Shown here: in pieces, positions 1 to 7,752 of the stretch
How positions within the stretch are numbered: position 1 is the first letter of the stretch
Layout of the letters: the number at the start of each line of letters is the position of its first letter
The notes under the pieces: generated by a model
What the model was told of the DNA's origin: nothing
Databases searched by the model: none
What the model saw: only the letters and a program-made list of their open reading frames with translations
Translations under genes and position numbers: made by a program
Source: PUPG01 sp031323845
GTDB lineage: Bacteria > Bacteroidota > Bacteroidia > Bacteroidales > UBA7960
Length of the DNA stretch: 16,588 nucleotides
Direction of reading: 5' to 3'
Assembly (NCBI GenBank): GCA_031323845.1
Contig: JAVIYP010000061.1
Location: 1-16,588, forward strand

Positions 1-45
1 AGGTAATAAAAACAGGGTCAGCAGAAGATAAAAAAGTTTTTTCAT
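1..45 (-). CDS. N-terminus of an exported protein, cut by the window edge
   Basis: Reading the minus strand from an ATG at 45-43 gives MKKLFYLLLTLFLLP, with no stop before the window edge. Two lysines followed by a leucine-rich hydrophobic stretch are the n- and h-regions of a signal peptide, so the product is probably secreted or a lipoprotein. The cleavage site and mature domain lie outside the window, so no function can be given. A Bacteroidota-type -7 box on the same strand at 96-89 sits at a suitable distance (about 38 nt of leader), which supports this start. Confidence 0.6.
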   Translation of the reverse strand, partial: MKKLFYLLLTLFLLP

Positions 46-88
46 AGGAAGGAAGGCTTGGTTGTTGCTTTGTGGTGTTTAGGCTTCT

Positions 89-96
89 CAAATGTA
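89..96 (-). promoter_or_regulatory. -7 box TACATTTG for the left-edge gene
   Basis: On the minus strand 96-89 reads TACATTTG, matching TAnnTTTG, the -7 element of Bacteroidota sigma factors. A TTTCG at 119-115, about 18 nt upstream, is a weak candidate for the -33 element (consensus TTTG or TTG). Its edge abuts the first arm of the hairpin at 97-149, so that palindrome would fall within the -7/-33 spacer and upstream of it. Confidence 0.45.
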
Positions 97-149
97 CATG
101 AATTTTTTTTCATGCGAAATTACACACAAACGCATGAAAAAAATTCATG
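97..149. repeat. Large inverted repeat (hairpin 1)
   Basis: Arms 97-116 and 131-149 are reverse complements except for one extra T in the left T-run (8 T against 7 A). The outer ends are CATGAATT/AATTCATG and the inner ends CATGCG/CGCATG, around a 14-nt A-rich loop (117-130). It is AT-rich without a G+C-rich stem base, so it is not a typical intrinsic terminator. It could be an operator-like palindrome or an intergenic hairpin element. Confidence 0.75.
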
Positions 150-166
150 GGAAAGCGAAGCGGTTC

Positions 167-227
167 CTCCTGTACATCTTCATTTTGTAAATTATTTCAA
201 CAAAATGAAGATGCTTTTTTACAGGAG
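167..227. repeat. Second large inverted repeat (hairpin 2)
   Basis: CATCTTCATTTTGT (175-188) pairs perfectly with ACAAAATGAAGATG (200-213), and the outer CTCCTGTA (167-174) pairs with TACAGGAG (220-227). The result is 22 paired positions, an 11-nt loop and a 6-nt one-sided bulge (214-219). It lies 17 bp from hairpin 1. Both left arms begin with a TGTACAT word, so the two could be related copies, though the rest of the stems differ. Confidence 0.75.
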
Positions 228-454
228 AAAACTACAAAATTTTACATGAACACCTTAATCATTTGTAACGCCAGCACCTGTTTAACCGCCAGTTTTTTGT
301 TTTTTGCCTTCAGGGTTTTTAGCATGTCAGATGCATTGTCCGGCATTAACTGAAGTTGTGCTTGTATTAAAAGCCCTTTTTTGAAGACAAGAGTTCTGAA
401 TGTTTTTGTCTGGGTTTTTGAAAAATTGCGCTGCGAAAAACAGGTGAATTATTT

Positions 455-462
455 TATCTTTG
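455..462 (+). promoter_or_regulatory. -7 box TATCTTTG for the NSS transporter
   Basis: TATCTTTG at 455-462 is an exact TAnnTTTG match. It predicts a transcription start near 468 and a leader of about 25 nt before the ATG at 493. No good -33 element is seen at the usual 19-21 bp spacing. A longer reading frame starting with TTG at 460 overlaps this box, a strong argument that the ATG at 493 is the real start. Confidence 0.6.
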
Positions 463-492
463 AGAACTTCATTAAGAGAGCTTTGTAGCGAC

Positions 493-1986
493 ATGTCTGC
501 GGATGCATCCATAAATCAGCGTTTCGGTACCCGTGCGGGGCTTTTGCTCAGCGCCCTGGGTATTGCCGTTGGCACGGGAAACATCTGGCGCTTTCCGCGT
601 ATTGCTGCACAGAGCGGCGGAGACGAGGGTGCCGGTGCCCTGATCCTGGCCTGGGTTATTTTTCTGCTGATGTGGAGTGTGCCGCTGATCATTGCCGAAT
701 ATATGATTGGCCGCCGCTTTCGTATGGGGGTCATAGGATCTTTTGTGAAAGGCATGGGCGAACGCTTTGCCTGGATGGGAGCCTTTGTTGCCTTTGTGGC
801 TACAGCCATTGGTTTTTTCTATGCAGTGATTGTCGGTTGGTCGTTGTATTATTTCATTCAGATGCTGTTTTTTGGATTACCTGCCGACAACCAGGCTTCT
901 GTCGACATCTGGGAAGGGTTTCAGTCGTCGCACTTGCCCTTCATCATGCATTTCCTGGCACTGGCCGCGGGGGGGATTGCCATACTGAAAGGGGTATCAT
1001 CTATTGAGAGGGTAAACAAAATTTTGATTCCCATCCTGTTCTTAATCATCATTGCTTCGGTAATCCGGGCCATTAGCCTGCCCGGCTCAGCAGAGGGAAT
1101 TAGTTACCTGTTCCGCATCGAATGGGCGCAACTGCGCACCCCGGAGATCTGGCTTCAGGCACTCACCCAGAATGCCTGGGATACCGGTGCCGGCTGGGGC
1201 TTGTTCCTGTCATACGCTGCCTATATGCATGCCCGGCACGGCACGGTGAAAAATGCTTTCATCACCGGCTTTGGTAACAACATCATCTCCATCCTTATGG
1301 CCATCATGATCTTTGGAACTGTTTTTTCTGTCTTTCAATTCGGATACGGTTATACTGATGCTGAGGTGCTGGAGGTGATGAAAACCAGCGGGCCCGCATC
1401 TACAGGCCTTACTTTTATCTGGATGCCGCAACTGTTCGGGAGTATGGGCTCCGGCGGCATACTGGCCATATTCTTCTTCCTTGGACTGGCCTTTGCCGGT
1501 TTTTCTTCACTGATGTCGATGCTTGAACTGGCCAGCAGGTCTTTGGTTGACAGGGGAGTGCGGCGAAAAAAAGCGGTGCTGATCATCATTGCCTTTGTGT
1601 ATGTGCTCGGTGTTCCTTCAGCCATGAGCCTTGATGTGCTCAGCAACCAGGACTTTGTATGGGGATTGGGGCTGATGGTCTCGGGCGTTTTTATTGCTGT
1701 GTTTGGCATAAGATACGGGCTGTCGCGCCTGAAAGAGGAAACGGATTTTGTGCCGGGCGACTGGTATCCGGGCAGGATATGGAACCTGCTGATCAGCTAT
1801 TTTGTACCTGCCGCCGGAGCTGCATTGCTGCTTTGGTGGATGTGGCTCTCGCTGACCGAATTTGACCCGGCCTCCTGGTTCAATCCCTTGCGGCCTTTCA
1901 GCCTTAGCTCGGTGTTGTTGCAATGGGCCGTTGTCATTAGCCTCTTTGTCATCATCAATAAAAAAATTGCCCGATTTAATCGATAA
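493..1986 (+). CDS. Sodium-dependent transporter, NSS (SNF) family
   Basis: This 497-residue polytopic inner-membrane protein belongs to the neurotransmitter:sodium symporter family (LeuT fold), which co-transports amino acids or related solutes with Na+. The family hallmark NIWRFP lies at residues 30-35 in the unwound part of TM1, followed by a Gly-rich segment (SGGDEGAGAL, 41-50) that looks slightly longer than LeuT's. About eleven to twelve hydrophobic segments follow, and the length is normal. Two lysines and two arginines occur near the C-terminus (NKKIARFNR), a typical inside-positive tail. The ATG start is chosen because the upstream TTG lies inside the promoter. The substrate cannot be told from sequence, and no partner gene is adjacent. 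Confidence 0.9.
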   Translation: MSADASINQRFGTRAGLLLSALGIAVGTGNIWRFPRIAAQSGGDEGAGALILAWVIFLLMWSVPLIIAEYMIGRRFRMGVIGSFVKGMGERFAWMGAFVAFVATAIGFFYAVIVGWSLYYFIQMLFFGLPADNQASVDIWEGFQSSHLPFIMHFLALAAGGIAILKGVSSIERVNKILIPILFLIIIASVIRAISLPGSAEGISYLFRIEWAQLRTPEIWLQALTQNAWDTGAGWGLFLSYAAYMHARHGTVKNAFITGFGNNIISILMAIMIFGTVFSVFQFGYGYTDAEVLEVMKTSGPASTGLTFIWMPQLFGSMGSGGILAIFFFLGLAFAGFSSLMSMLELASRSLVDRGVRRKKAVLIIIAFVYVLGVPSAMSLDVLSNQDFVWGLGLMVSGVFIAVFGIRYGLSRLKEETDFVPGDWYPGRIWNLLISYFVPAAGAALLLWWMWLSLTEFDPASWFNPLRPFSLSSVLLQWAVVISLFVIINKKIARFNR

Positions 1987-2003
1987 GACGTGATAAATTG
2001 TTG

Positions 2004-2011
2004 TATCTTTG
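2004..2011 (+). promoter_or_regulatory. -7 box TATCTTTG for the M3 peptidase gene
   Basis: TATCTTTG at 2004-2011, followed by CACC, is a textbook Bacteroidota -7 element. It lies 18 bp after the transporter stop, so the peptidase gene probably has its own promoter, with about 40 nt of leader. No -33 TTTG is evident at the expected spacing. Confidence 0.65.
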
Positions 2012-2057
2012 CACCTAATAATCTGAATATCAATTAATTTTTATTAAAACGTTTGAT

Positions 2058-4154
2058 ATGAAAAAGTTTTTGTTGTTTTTAATTCCATGCACTATGATCT
2101 TAGCCGGTTGCGCCGACAGGAGTCCGAATCCTTTCTTTGGCGATTATAATACCCCTTTTGATGCACCTCCCTTTGACCGAATTGACGATGAACATTTTTT
2201 GCCTGCCATCACCGAGGGTATCCGCCAGCATCAGGCTGAGATTGATGCTATTGTGAATAACCCTGATGCGCCGACCTTTGAGAATACTATTGTTGCCTAT
2301 GATGAGGCCGGTGGTATGCTGCGCAGGGTGAGCCCTGTTTTCGGCGGCTTGCGCAGTGCCGAAACTAACCCGCGCCTGCAGGAGATAGCCCGTGAAACAA
2401 CACCCTTGTTGTCGGCTCACTACAATGGCATTCGCATGAACCAGGAGTTGTTTGACCGTATTCGCACCGTTTATGAAAACCGTCATGACAAAGGCCTTGA
2501 CCTTGAACAGCTCCGGGTTGTTGAAAAATATTACCGCGACTTTGAGCGCAGTGGTGCTGCTCTCCCGGAGCAGGACAGGCAAAGGCTTGCAACGCTGAGT
2601 GAGCGCATGTCCATGGTGTCGCTTCAGCTGGGTGAAAACCAGCTGGCAGAGACCAACGCCTTTCAGTTAATGCTGGAAACAGAGGAAGATCTTGCCGGAC
2701 TGCCCGGAAATGTCCGTGCAGCAGCAGCTGATGCTGCAAGAAAAGCCGGTGTGGATGCACTGGGTATCGTAACGCTGCATAACCCCAGCTGGATACCCTT
2801 CCTGCAGCATTCCGAAAGAAGAGACCTTCGCGAAAAAGTGTTTACCGCCTATTTTATGCGCGGTGATAACGATAACGAACACGACAACAAGGATCTTTTC
2901 GCCGAACTGATGCAACTGCGCCTTGAAATGTCGAGGCTGCTCGGTTTCAACAACTATGCCGAGTTTTTCCAGGCAATCCAGATGGCAGAGAACCCCAAAA
3001 ATGTGTATGACTTTCTGTATCAGATCTGGGAGCCTTCACTCGCACTGGCCAAACGCGAACGAAATGAGATGCAGGCCATGATTGACAGGGAAGGCGGCGG
3101 CTTCAAACTGGAGCCGTGGGATTGGTGGTTTTATGCCGAAAGGTTGCGCAAAGAGAAATATGACCTTGATGATGCTGAAATCAAACCCTATTTCGCCATA
3201 GAAAATGTCAAGAAGGGCAATTTCCTGCTTGCCAATAAATTGTTTGGGCTTACTTTTGAGGCCCGTCCGGAAGTTCCCGTTTACCATGAAGAAGTGGAGG
3301 CTTATGAGGTGTTCGACAGAGATGGAAGCCATCTGGGCATACTGTTCATTGACCCGCATCCGCGGCCCGGGAAGCGTGGCGGAGCCTGGTGCGGAACCTA
3401 CCGTTCGGGAGCCTATGAAAATGGTGAAAAAATATACCCCATAGTCACCATTGTGATGAACTTCAGCCGCCCGTCAGGCGATACACCCGCATTGCTCAGC
3501 TGGGACGAGACCACTACCTATTTCCACGAGTTCGGTCATGCCCTGCACAACTTTTTTGCCGATGGCCGTTACAGGAGAACAAGCCGTTCAGTTCCGCGCG
3601 ACTTTGTTGAACTCCCGTCACAGATTTATGAAAACTGGGCCGGCGAACCTGAATTGCTTGAAAAGTATGCACTGCACTATCAAACCGGTGAGCCTATCCC
3701 CGCTGAACTGCAGCAGAAAATGCGCAACGCAGAGTTTTTCAACCAGGGATTCATCAATACAGAATATATAGCCGCCGCCATACTCGACATGGACTGGCAC
3801 ACGGCCGAACATGGTGACGAAATTGACGTACGCGCCTTCGAGGAACAGTCGCTGAATAATATGGGGCTTATCAGGGAAATCAAACCGAGGTACCGTACCA
3901 CCTATTTTGGCCATATCTTTGGCACCGGTTACGCTGCCGGTTATTATGTTTACCGCTGGGCTGGTGTGCTTGATGCCGATGCTTTTATGGCGTTCAAGGA
4001 GTCGGACGATCTGTTTAACCAGGATTTGGCCGAAAGGTTCCGCAAGTACATCCTCGCCGAAAACGCCCTGCGAAGCGGAATGGATGCTTACGTGGAATTC
4101 CGTGGTCACGAACCTTCTATTGAACCGTTTCTGATCAGAAGCGGACTTAAATAA
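2058..4154 (+). CDS. M3 family zinc metallopeptidase, lipoprotein (peptidyl-dipeptidase/oligopeptidase type)
   Basis: This 698-residue protein begins with a lipoprotein signal peptide whose lipobox is LAGC, placing the lipidated Cys at residue 18, so it should be anchored in the envelope. The zinc site HEFGH is at 490-494, with the third ligand E518 in FVELPSQ about 24 residues on. The C-terminal GYAAGYY motif, which carries substrate-binding tyrosines in the M3 family, is also present. Length and layout match Dcp/oligopeptidase A-type enzymes, which cut dipeptides or short peptides from oligopeptides. Dcp and OpdA of E. coli are not lipoproteins; the lipid anchor suggests periplasmic peptide trimming. 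It has its own promoter and is followed by a structured spacer. Choosing between Dcp and OpdA from sequence alone is uncertain. Confidence 0.93.
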   Translation: MKKFLLFLIPCTMILAGCADRSPNPFFGDYNTPFDAPPFDRIDDEHFLPAITEGIRQHQAEIDAIVNNPDAPTFENTIVAYDEAGGMLRRVSPVFGGLRSAETNPRLQEIARETTPLLSAHYNGIRMNQELFDRIRTVYENRHDKGLDLEQLRVVEKYYRDFERSGAALPEQDRQRLATLSERMSMVSLQLGENQLAETNAFQLMLETEEDLAGLPGNVRAAAADAARKAGVDALGIVTLHNPSWIPFLQHSERRDLREKVFTAYFMRGDNDNEHDNKDLFAELMQLRLEMSRLLGFNNYAEFFQAIQMAENPKNVYDFLYQIWEPSLALAKRERNEMQAMIDREGGGFKLEPWDWWFYAERLRKEKYDLDDAEIKPYFAIENVKKGNFLLANKLFGLTFEARPEVPVYHEEVEAYEVFDRDGSHLGILFIDPHPRPGKRGGAWCGTYRSGAYENGEKIYPIVTIVMNFSRPSGDTPALLSWDETTTYFHEFGHALHNFFADGRYRRTSRSVPRDFVELPSQIYENWAGEPELLEKYALHYQTGEPIPAELQQKMRNAEFFNQGFINTEYIAAAILDMDWHTAEHGDEIDVRAFEEQSLNNMGLIREIKPRYRTTYFGHIFGTGYAAGYYVYRWAGVLDADAFMAFKESDDLFNQDLAERFRKYILAENALRSGMDAYVEFRGHEPSIEPFLIRSGLK

Positions 4155-4161
4155 AGTTTGC

Positions 4162-4261
4162 ATGCTGTGGATGGCATGTTTTTCAGAACCGCTCATACGA
4201 TGCTTTTTTCAAAACGAATTGCATTCTGAAGGACATGCCACCGGAAACAAGTAGACAGCAT
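4162..4261. repeat. Long-stem hairpin between the peptidase and ftsE genes
   Basis: TGGCATGTTTTTCAGAA (4172-4188) pairs with TTCTGAAGGACATGCCA (4224-4240) over 17 positions. The only two mismatches become G-U pairs in plus-strand RNA. An outer helix, ATGCTGT (4162-4168) with ACAGCAT (4255-4261), encloses it. No U-tract follows, so it is not a standard intrinsic terminator of the peptidase mRNA. It could be an mRNA processing or stability element or a leader structure for ftsE. Confidence 0.6.
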
Positions 4262-4303
4262 ACCTCCCAATGAATTAAATTAACCATTCAAGCATCTTTC
4301 AAC

Positions 4304-5023
4304 ATGGCGTATGACACCATCATAGAATTGCAGAACGTCTCTATTTATCAAAAGGACATACTGGTGCTTTCCGATGTATCTTTTCAGGTTGAGCGGGGGC
4401 AGTTTTGCTATCTTATTGGAAGAACAGGTTCGGGAAAGAGCAGCCTGTTAAAAATACTGTATGCGGATTTACCCATGGTGGATGGTTTTGGCCGGGTGGC
4501 CGGAACGGATCTCAGGGATATCCGTGACAGGGAGATCCCTTTTTTGCGCCGGAAAATAGGCATTGTGTTTCAGGATTTTCAGCTGCTTAACGATCGCTCG
4601 GTCAGGGAAAATCTCTTTTTTGTTATGAGAGCAACCGGATGGCGCGACAAAATTGCCATGGAAGAGCGCATGGAGGATGTTCTTGAAAAAGTAGGTCTCC
4701 AGACCAAGGGGTTCAAGATGCCCCACCAGCTCTCTGGTGGTGAGCAACAACGTGTTGTGATCGCACGTGCGCTGATCAACGACCCGGATGTGATCCTGGC
4801 CGACGAGCCCACGGGCAATCTTGATCCCGAGACCAGCGAGGGCATCATGGAGCTTATGTTCGACATCAGCACCACAGGTAGGGCTGTCCTGATGGCAACA
4901 CACGACTATACGCTTTTCCGTAAATTCCCTGCAAGGATCTTCAAATGTGAGGCCGGCAGGCTTACAGAAATGGAAAACAAAACGGAGAGAGAGCAAAAAC
5001 CTCAACCGCAGAATGGAGCGTAG
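4304..5023 (+). CDS. ftsE: FtsE-like cell-division ABC transporter ATPase
   Basis: This 239-residue ABC ATPase has a complete set of motifs: Walker A GRTGSGKS (39-46), Q-loop Q90, signature LSGGEQQR (143-150), Walker B VILADEP (163-169) and H-loop H200. The short length, the start of the core and the NLDPETSEGIMELMF region resemble FtsE/LolD-type ATPases, with FtsE the closest in my judgement. FtsE works with the membrane protein FtsX to activate cell-wall hydrolases at the division septum. No ftsX lies next to it. The tail after about residue 222 is polar and charged (KTEREQKPQPQNGA) and probably disordered. Its 3' end overlaps the convergent glycosyltransferase gene by 22 bp. A weak CATCTTTC just upstream of the ATG may be a degenerate -7 box. 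Confidence 0.85.
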   Translation: MAYDTIIELQNVSIYQKDILVLSDVSFQVERGQFCYLIGRTGSGKSSLLKILYADLPMVDGFGRVAGTDLRDIRDREIPFLRRKIGIVFQDFQLLNDRSVRENLFFVMRATGWRDKIAMEERMEDVLEKVGLQTKGFKMPHQLSGGEQQRVVIARALINDPDVILADEPTGNLDPETSEGIMELMFDISTTGRAVLMATHDYTLFRKFPARIFKCEAGRLTEMENKTEREQKPQPQNGA

Positions 5024-6150
5024 AACTCAATAAGTTTTGTTTCTTCTTTTTCCCAGCAAAGCTCTTTTGCCGCCAGGTGGCAGTTGGTTTCCCATGCTGC
5101 AAGCTTATCCGGTTTGGAAAGCATTTCGCTGATGCACTCAGCAATATGGGCGGGCTGGTGACTGGTGGACAGCACCCCGGTGTTGTACTTTTTAATGATT
5201 CCTGCTACTTCGGGTAAGGCTGAAGCCAGTTGCGGCGTACCGGCCATAATGTAATCGAACAGCTTGTTAGGCAGGCTGAAGCGATAATTTGGATTGGTGT
5301 CTTTGTCGAGGGAAACACCAATGCTGGCATAGCGCGTGTACTCATACAATTCATCGTAAGGCATCTTATCCATAAAGACCACCCTGTTGCCGAGCTTGTG
5401 CTCCCGGACCAGATCTTTGAGTGCGGGAAGCACATCGCCGGAACCTATGATGAGCAGCAGCACGTTTTTCAGTCCGTGATCCGGATGCATGGCCATTACC
5501 AGTTCCTCGGCGCCGCGGTCGATGTTTATTCCGGAGCCTTGCAGCAATATGATGTCTTTGTGGGGCGGCAAGCTCAGCTCGTCGGCCGGCAGACAGGCAC
5601 CCGGAGTCCTGTATGGTGGGAGGTTTCTGATCACGAGTGGTTTTCTGCCGTATTCAGTTTCGTACAGCGCAGCAATAGAGTCGTTAACTGTAATGACGTG
5701 CTTTTGTTTGGGAAATAACACTTGCTCGAGCTTCTTCCAGAAGCGAAAGACCAGCGGCCGGCTGATTATTTCCGGGCTCCCGCAAAAGTATTCGTGGCTG
5801 TCGTACACCAGGGGCTTGCGACGCAGCCAGGCCGCCAGGTGTGCGGCCGGCAAGGTGTCAAGGTCATTGCTTACGACCAGGTCAAAACGGCTGAATAGCA
5901 GCAGAAAGAACAATTTCAGGTTGTATTCGGCATAAAACCCGAATTTTTTATGGAACAAAAGGCGCATTCTCCTGATGCCGGCATACTTAGGAGAAAAGGG
6001 CTGTGAATTTTTACGCTGGACACCTGTAATCACGACATCAAATCCCATAGAATGCAGCGTCCGTGCAACCTTGTTAACCCTTTGATCGGTTGAAATGTCG
6101 TTGGTGACAGCAAGAATTACTTTTTTTACCACAGGTTGAGCGTTTACCAA
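5002..6150 (-). CDS. Glycosyltransferase family 4 protein
   Basis: This protein of about 382 residues has two Rossmann-like halves (GT-B fold). The N-terminal half starts at VILAVTNDISTDQRV (11-25) and contains NDLDTLPA (95-102) and YDSHE (116-120). The C-terminal half has the nucleotide-sugar region SLPNKLFDYIMAGTP (292-306). Such enzymes transfer sugars to lipid carriers or growing polysaccharide; donor and acceptor cannot be assigned. The gene has no ATG before the conserved N-terminus. The frame is closed by TAA four codons upstream of the TTG at 6150-6148. The start must therefore be that TTG or the GTG at 6132-6130, which would give a protein beginning just before KKVILAV. It sits alone between ftsE and the antiporter gene, with no other polysaccharide genes nearby. 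Confidence 0.85.
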   Translation of the reverse strand: MVNAQPVVKKVILAVTNDISTDQRVNKVARTLHSMGFDVVITGVQRKNSQPFSPKYAGIRRMRLLFHKKFGFYAEYNLKLFFLLLFSRFDLVVSNDLDTLPAAHLAAWLRRKPLVYDSHEYFCGSPEIISRPLVFRFWKKLEQVLFPKQKHVITVNDSIAALYETEYGRKPLVIRNLPPYRTPGACLPADELSLPPHKDIILLQGSGINIDRGAEELVMAMHPDHGLKNVLLLIIGSGDVLPALKDLVREHKLGNRVVFMDKMPYDELYEYTRYASIGVSLDKDTNPNYRFSLPNKLFDYIMAGTPQLASALPEVAGIIKKYNTGVLSTSHQPAHIAECISEMLSKPDKLAAWETNCHLAAKELCWEKEETKLIEFYAPFCG

Positions 6151-6252
6151 TGATTTCTTTTAATTAACTTAAAATGACATCTTAAAGACTGACGCTTTAT
6201 TAAGGCATTGCTTTTTGCGTCCTGCGCTTTCTTCCTTTTGTATTTCTGTCGG

Positions 6253-7725
6253 TTATGTATCCTTGTTCTGTATTTCTGTTTTTTCGTTTTTTCCGATTCG
6301 TGATATACGGATGTTCAGGTAAGCAAACAATATGGTCATAAAGGGGCTGATCAGGTTAAAGAAGGCATAGGGCAGGAAGGTTACCGTGGGCACACCGAGT
6401 ACTGAGGCCTGTGTTGCGCCGCAGGTGTTCCAGGGCACGAGCACCGAGGTCACGGTTCCGCTGTCTTCGAGCGTCCGGCTGAGGTTCTGGGGACTCAGTC
6501 CGCGTTTTTCAAAGGTATCGGCAAACATCCGGCCCGGAACTACGATGGCAAGGTACTGGTCGCTTGCGGTTACGTTAAAGAACATGCAGGTGCCGGCTGT
6601 AGATGCTACCAGTGACCCGGTGTTGTGGGCCAGCTTGATCACCGATTCGGTAATCCGGCGCAGCAATCCGCTCGACTCCATGATACCACCGAATATCATG
6701 GCGCAGATGATAAGCCATACGGTGTTGAGCATGCCCCTCATGCCGCCTGTTTCAAGCAGGCTGTTCACCATGGCGTGGTCAGTGGTAACGGAGATTTCGG
6801 TATACATCGATTTCATGACCGCTATATACGCGGCAACGGCAAACCGGTCATCCATTCCGCTGACATGTTCAATGATGTGCGGCTGAAAGATCAGTGCGAA
6901 CAGTGCTCCCGCGAGCGTTCCGCAAAGCAGGGCGGGCAGTGCCGGCACTTTGCGTACAATAAGGGTGATGACCAGGGCCGGAACCAGGAAGAGCCAGGGG
7001 GTGATCCTGAACGTTCCGTCAATGGCAGCGAGAACGGGCTCTATGTCATTGATGGCACCATCCTGTGAACGGAACAATCCTATCATCATAAAAATGATCA
7101 AGGCTATGCTGATGGAAGGCACTGTGGTCCATGCCATATAGCGGATGTGTGTGATGAGGTCGGTGCCTGCCATGGCAGGTGCCAGGTTGGTAGTGTCAGA
7201 CAGCGGTGACATCTTATCTCCAAAATAGGCCCCCGAAATAATGGCACCGCCAATGATGCCTTCAGGGATTCCCAGGGTGCGGCCAATGCCCAGCAAAGCC
7301 ACCCCAAGGGTTGCCACGGTGCTCCAGCTGCTGCCTGTGGCGAGAGACACAATGGCGCTGACAACACAGGCGGCTACCAGGAAAATCGTCGGATTAAGAA
7401 TCTGCAATCCGTAATATATCATCGAAGGAACAATGCCGCTTAACAACCAGGTTCCTGCCAGCGAACCTATGAGAAGCAAGATCAGGATGGCTGACATGGC
7501 TGAGCCAATGGCTTTTACAATACCCTTGTGCAGGCTCTCCCACCGGTGACCAAGCCTTACAGCAACTATGGCAGCCACGGCCGCCGAAAGGATCAGCACC
7601 AGCTGATTGGAACCGGCTAACGCATCATCACCAAAAATAAATACATTGATGGAAATCAGTATGGTTAGGAAAATAACCGGGATGAAAGCTTCAAAAAGCC
7701 TGGGACGACGGATAGATTGGTCCAT
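6253..7725 (-). CDS. nhaC: Na+/H+ antiporter, NhaC family
   Basis: This 490-residue membrane protein has about eleven or twelve hydrophobic segments. It carries the conserved polar clusters of NhaC-type antiporters: ATGSSWSTVATLG (129-141), GDKMSPLSDTTN (169-180) and a C-terminal VPWNTCGA. NhaC exchanges cytoplasmic Na+ for external protons, or the reverse, in pH and sodium homeostasis. The ATG at 7725-7723 gives a short cytoplasmic N-terminus before the first helix. The C-terminus is charged (RISRIGKNEKTEIQNKDT). It lies downstream of the dihydrouridine synthase gene on the same strand with a 205-bp gap, and no convincing promoter was seen for it. Some NhaC relatives are amino-acid or organic-acid exchangers such as malate/lactate antiporters, so substrate is not certain. 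Confidence 0.9.
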   Translation of the reverse strand: MDQSIRRPRLFEAFIPVIFLTILISINVFIFGDDALAGSNQLVLILSAAVAAIVAVRLGHRWESLHKGIVKAIGSAMSAILILLLIGSLAGTWLLSGIVPSMIYYGLQILNPTIFLVAACVVSAIVSLATGSSWSTVATLGVALLGIGRTLGIPEGIIGGAIISGAYFGDKMSPLSDTTNLAPAMAGTDLITHIRYMAWTTVPSISIALIIFMMIGLFRSQDGAINDIEPVLAAIDGTFRITPWLFLVPALVITLIVRKVPALPALLCGTLAGALFALIFQPHIIEHVSGMDDRFAVAAYIAVMKSMYTEISVTTDHAMVNSLLETGGMRGMLNTVWLIICAMIFGGIMESSGLLRRITESVIKLAHNTGSLVASTAGTCMFFNVTASDQYLAIVVPGRMFADTFEKRGLSPQNLSRTLEDSGTVTSVLVPWNTCGATQASVLGVPTVTFLPYAFFNLISPFMTILFAYLNIRISRIGKNEKTEIQNKDT

Positions 7726-7752
7726 TTGCTGCGTTTAGATAAATGTTGACAG

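Larger units (their letters stand above)
46..492. other. Intergenic region between divergent genes
   Basis: This 447-bp gap separates the minus-strand left-edge gene from the plus-strand NSS transporter. It contains the promoter at 89-96, the hairpins at 97-149 and 167-227, an AT-rich stretch (228-454) and the -7 box at 455-462. Reading frames here are short or overlap these elements. One minus-strand frame (346-242, 34 codons from ATG) has a protein-like composition but no supporting start signal. No confident gene is called. Confidence 0.6.

Noticed and set aside
58..353. Small plus-strand frames across the left intergenic region
   Set aside because: They run straight through both hairpins and the minus-strand promoter and have no start signals or recognisable motifs.
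460..492. Extended N-terminus of the NSS transporter from the TTG at 460
   Set aside because: The TTG lies inside the TATCTTTG promoter box, so it would not be in the mRNA. The ATG at 493 fits family length and leader.
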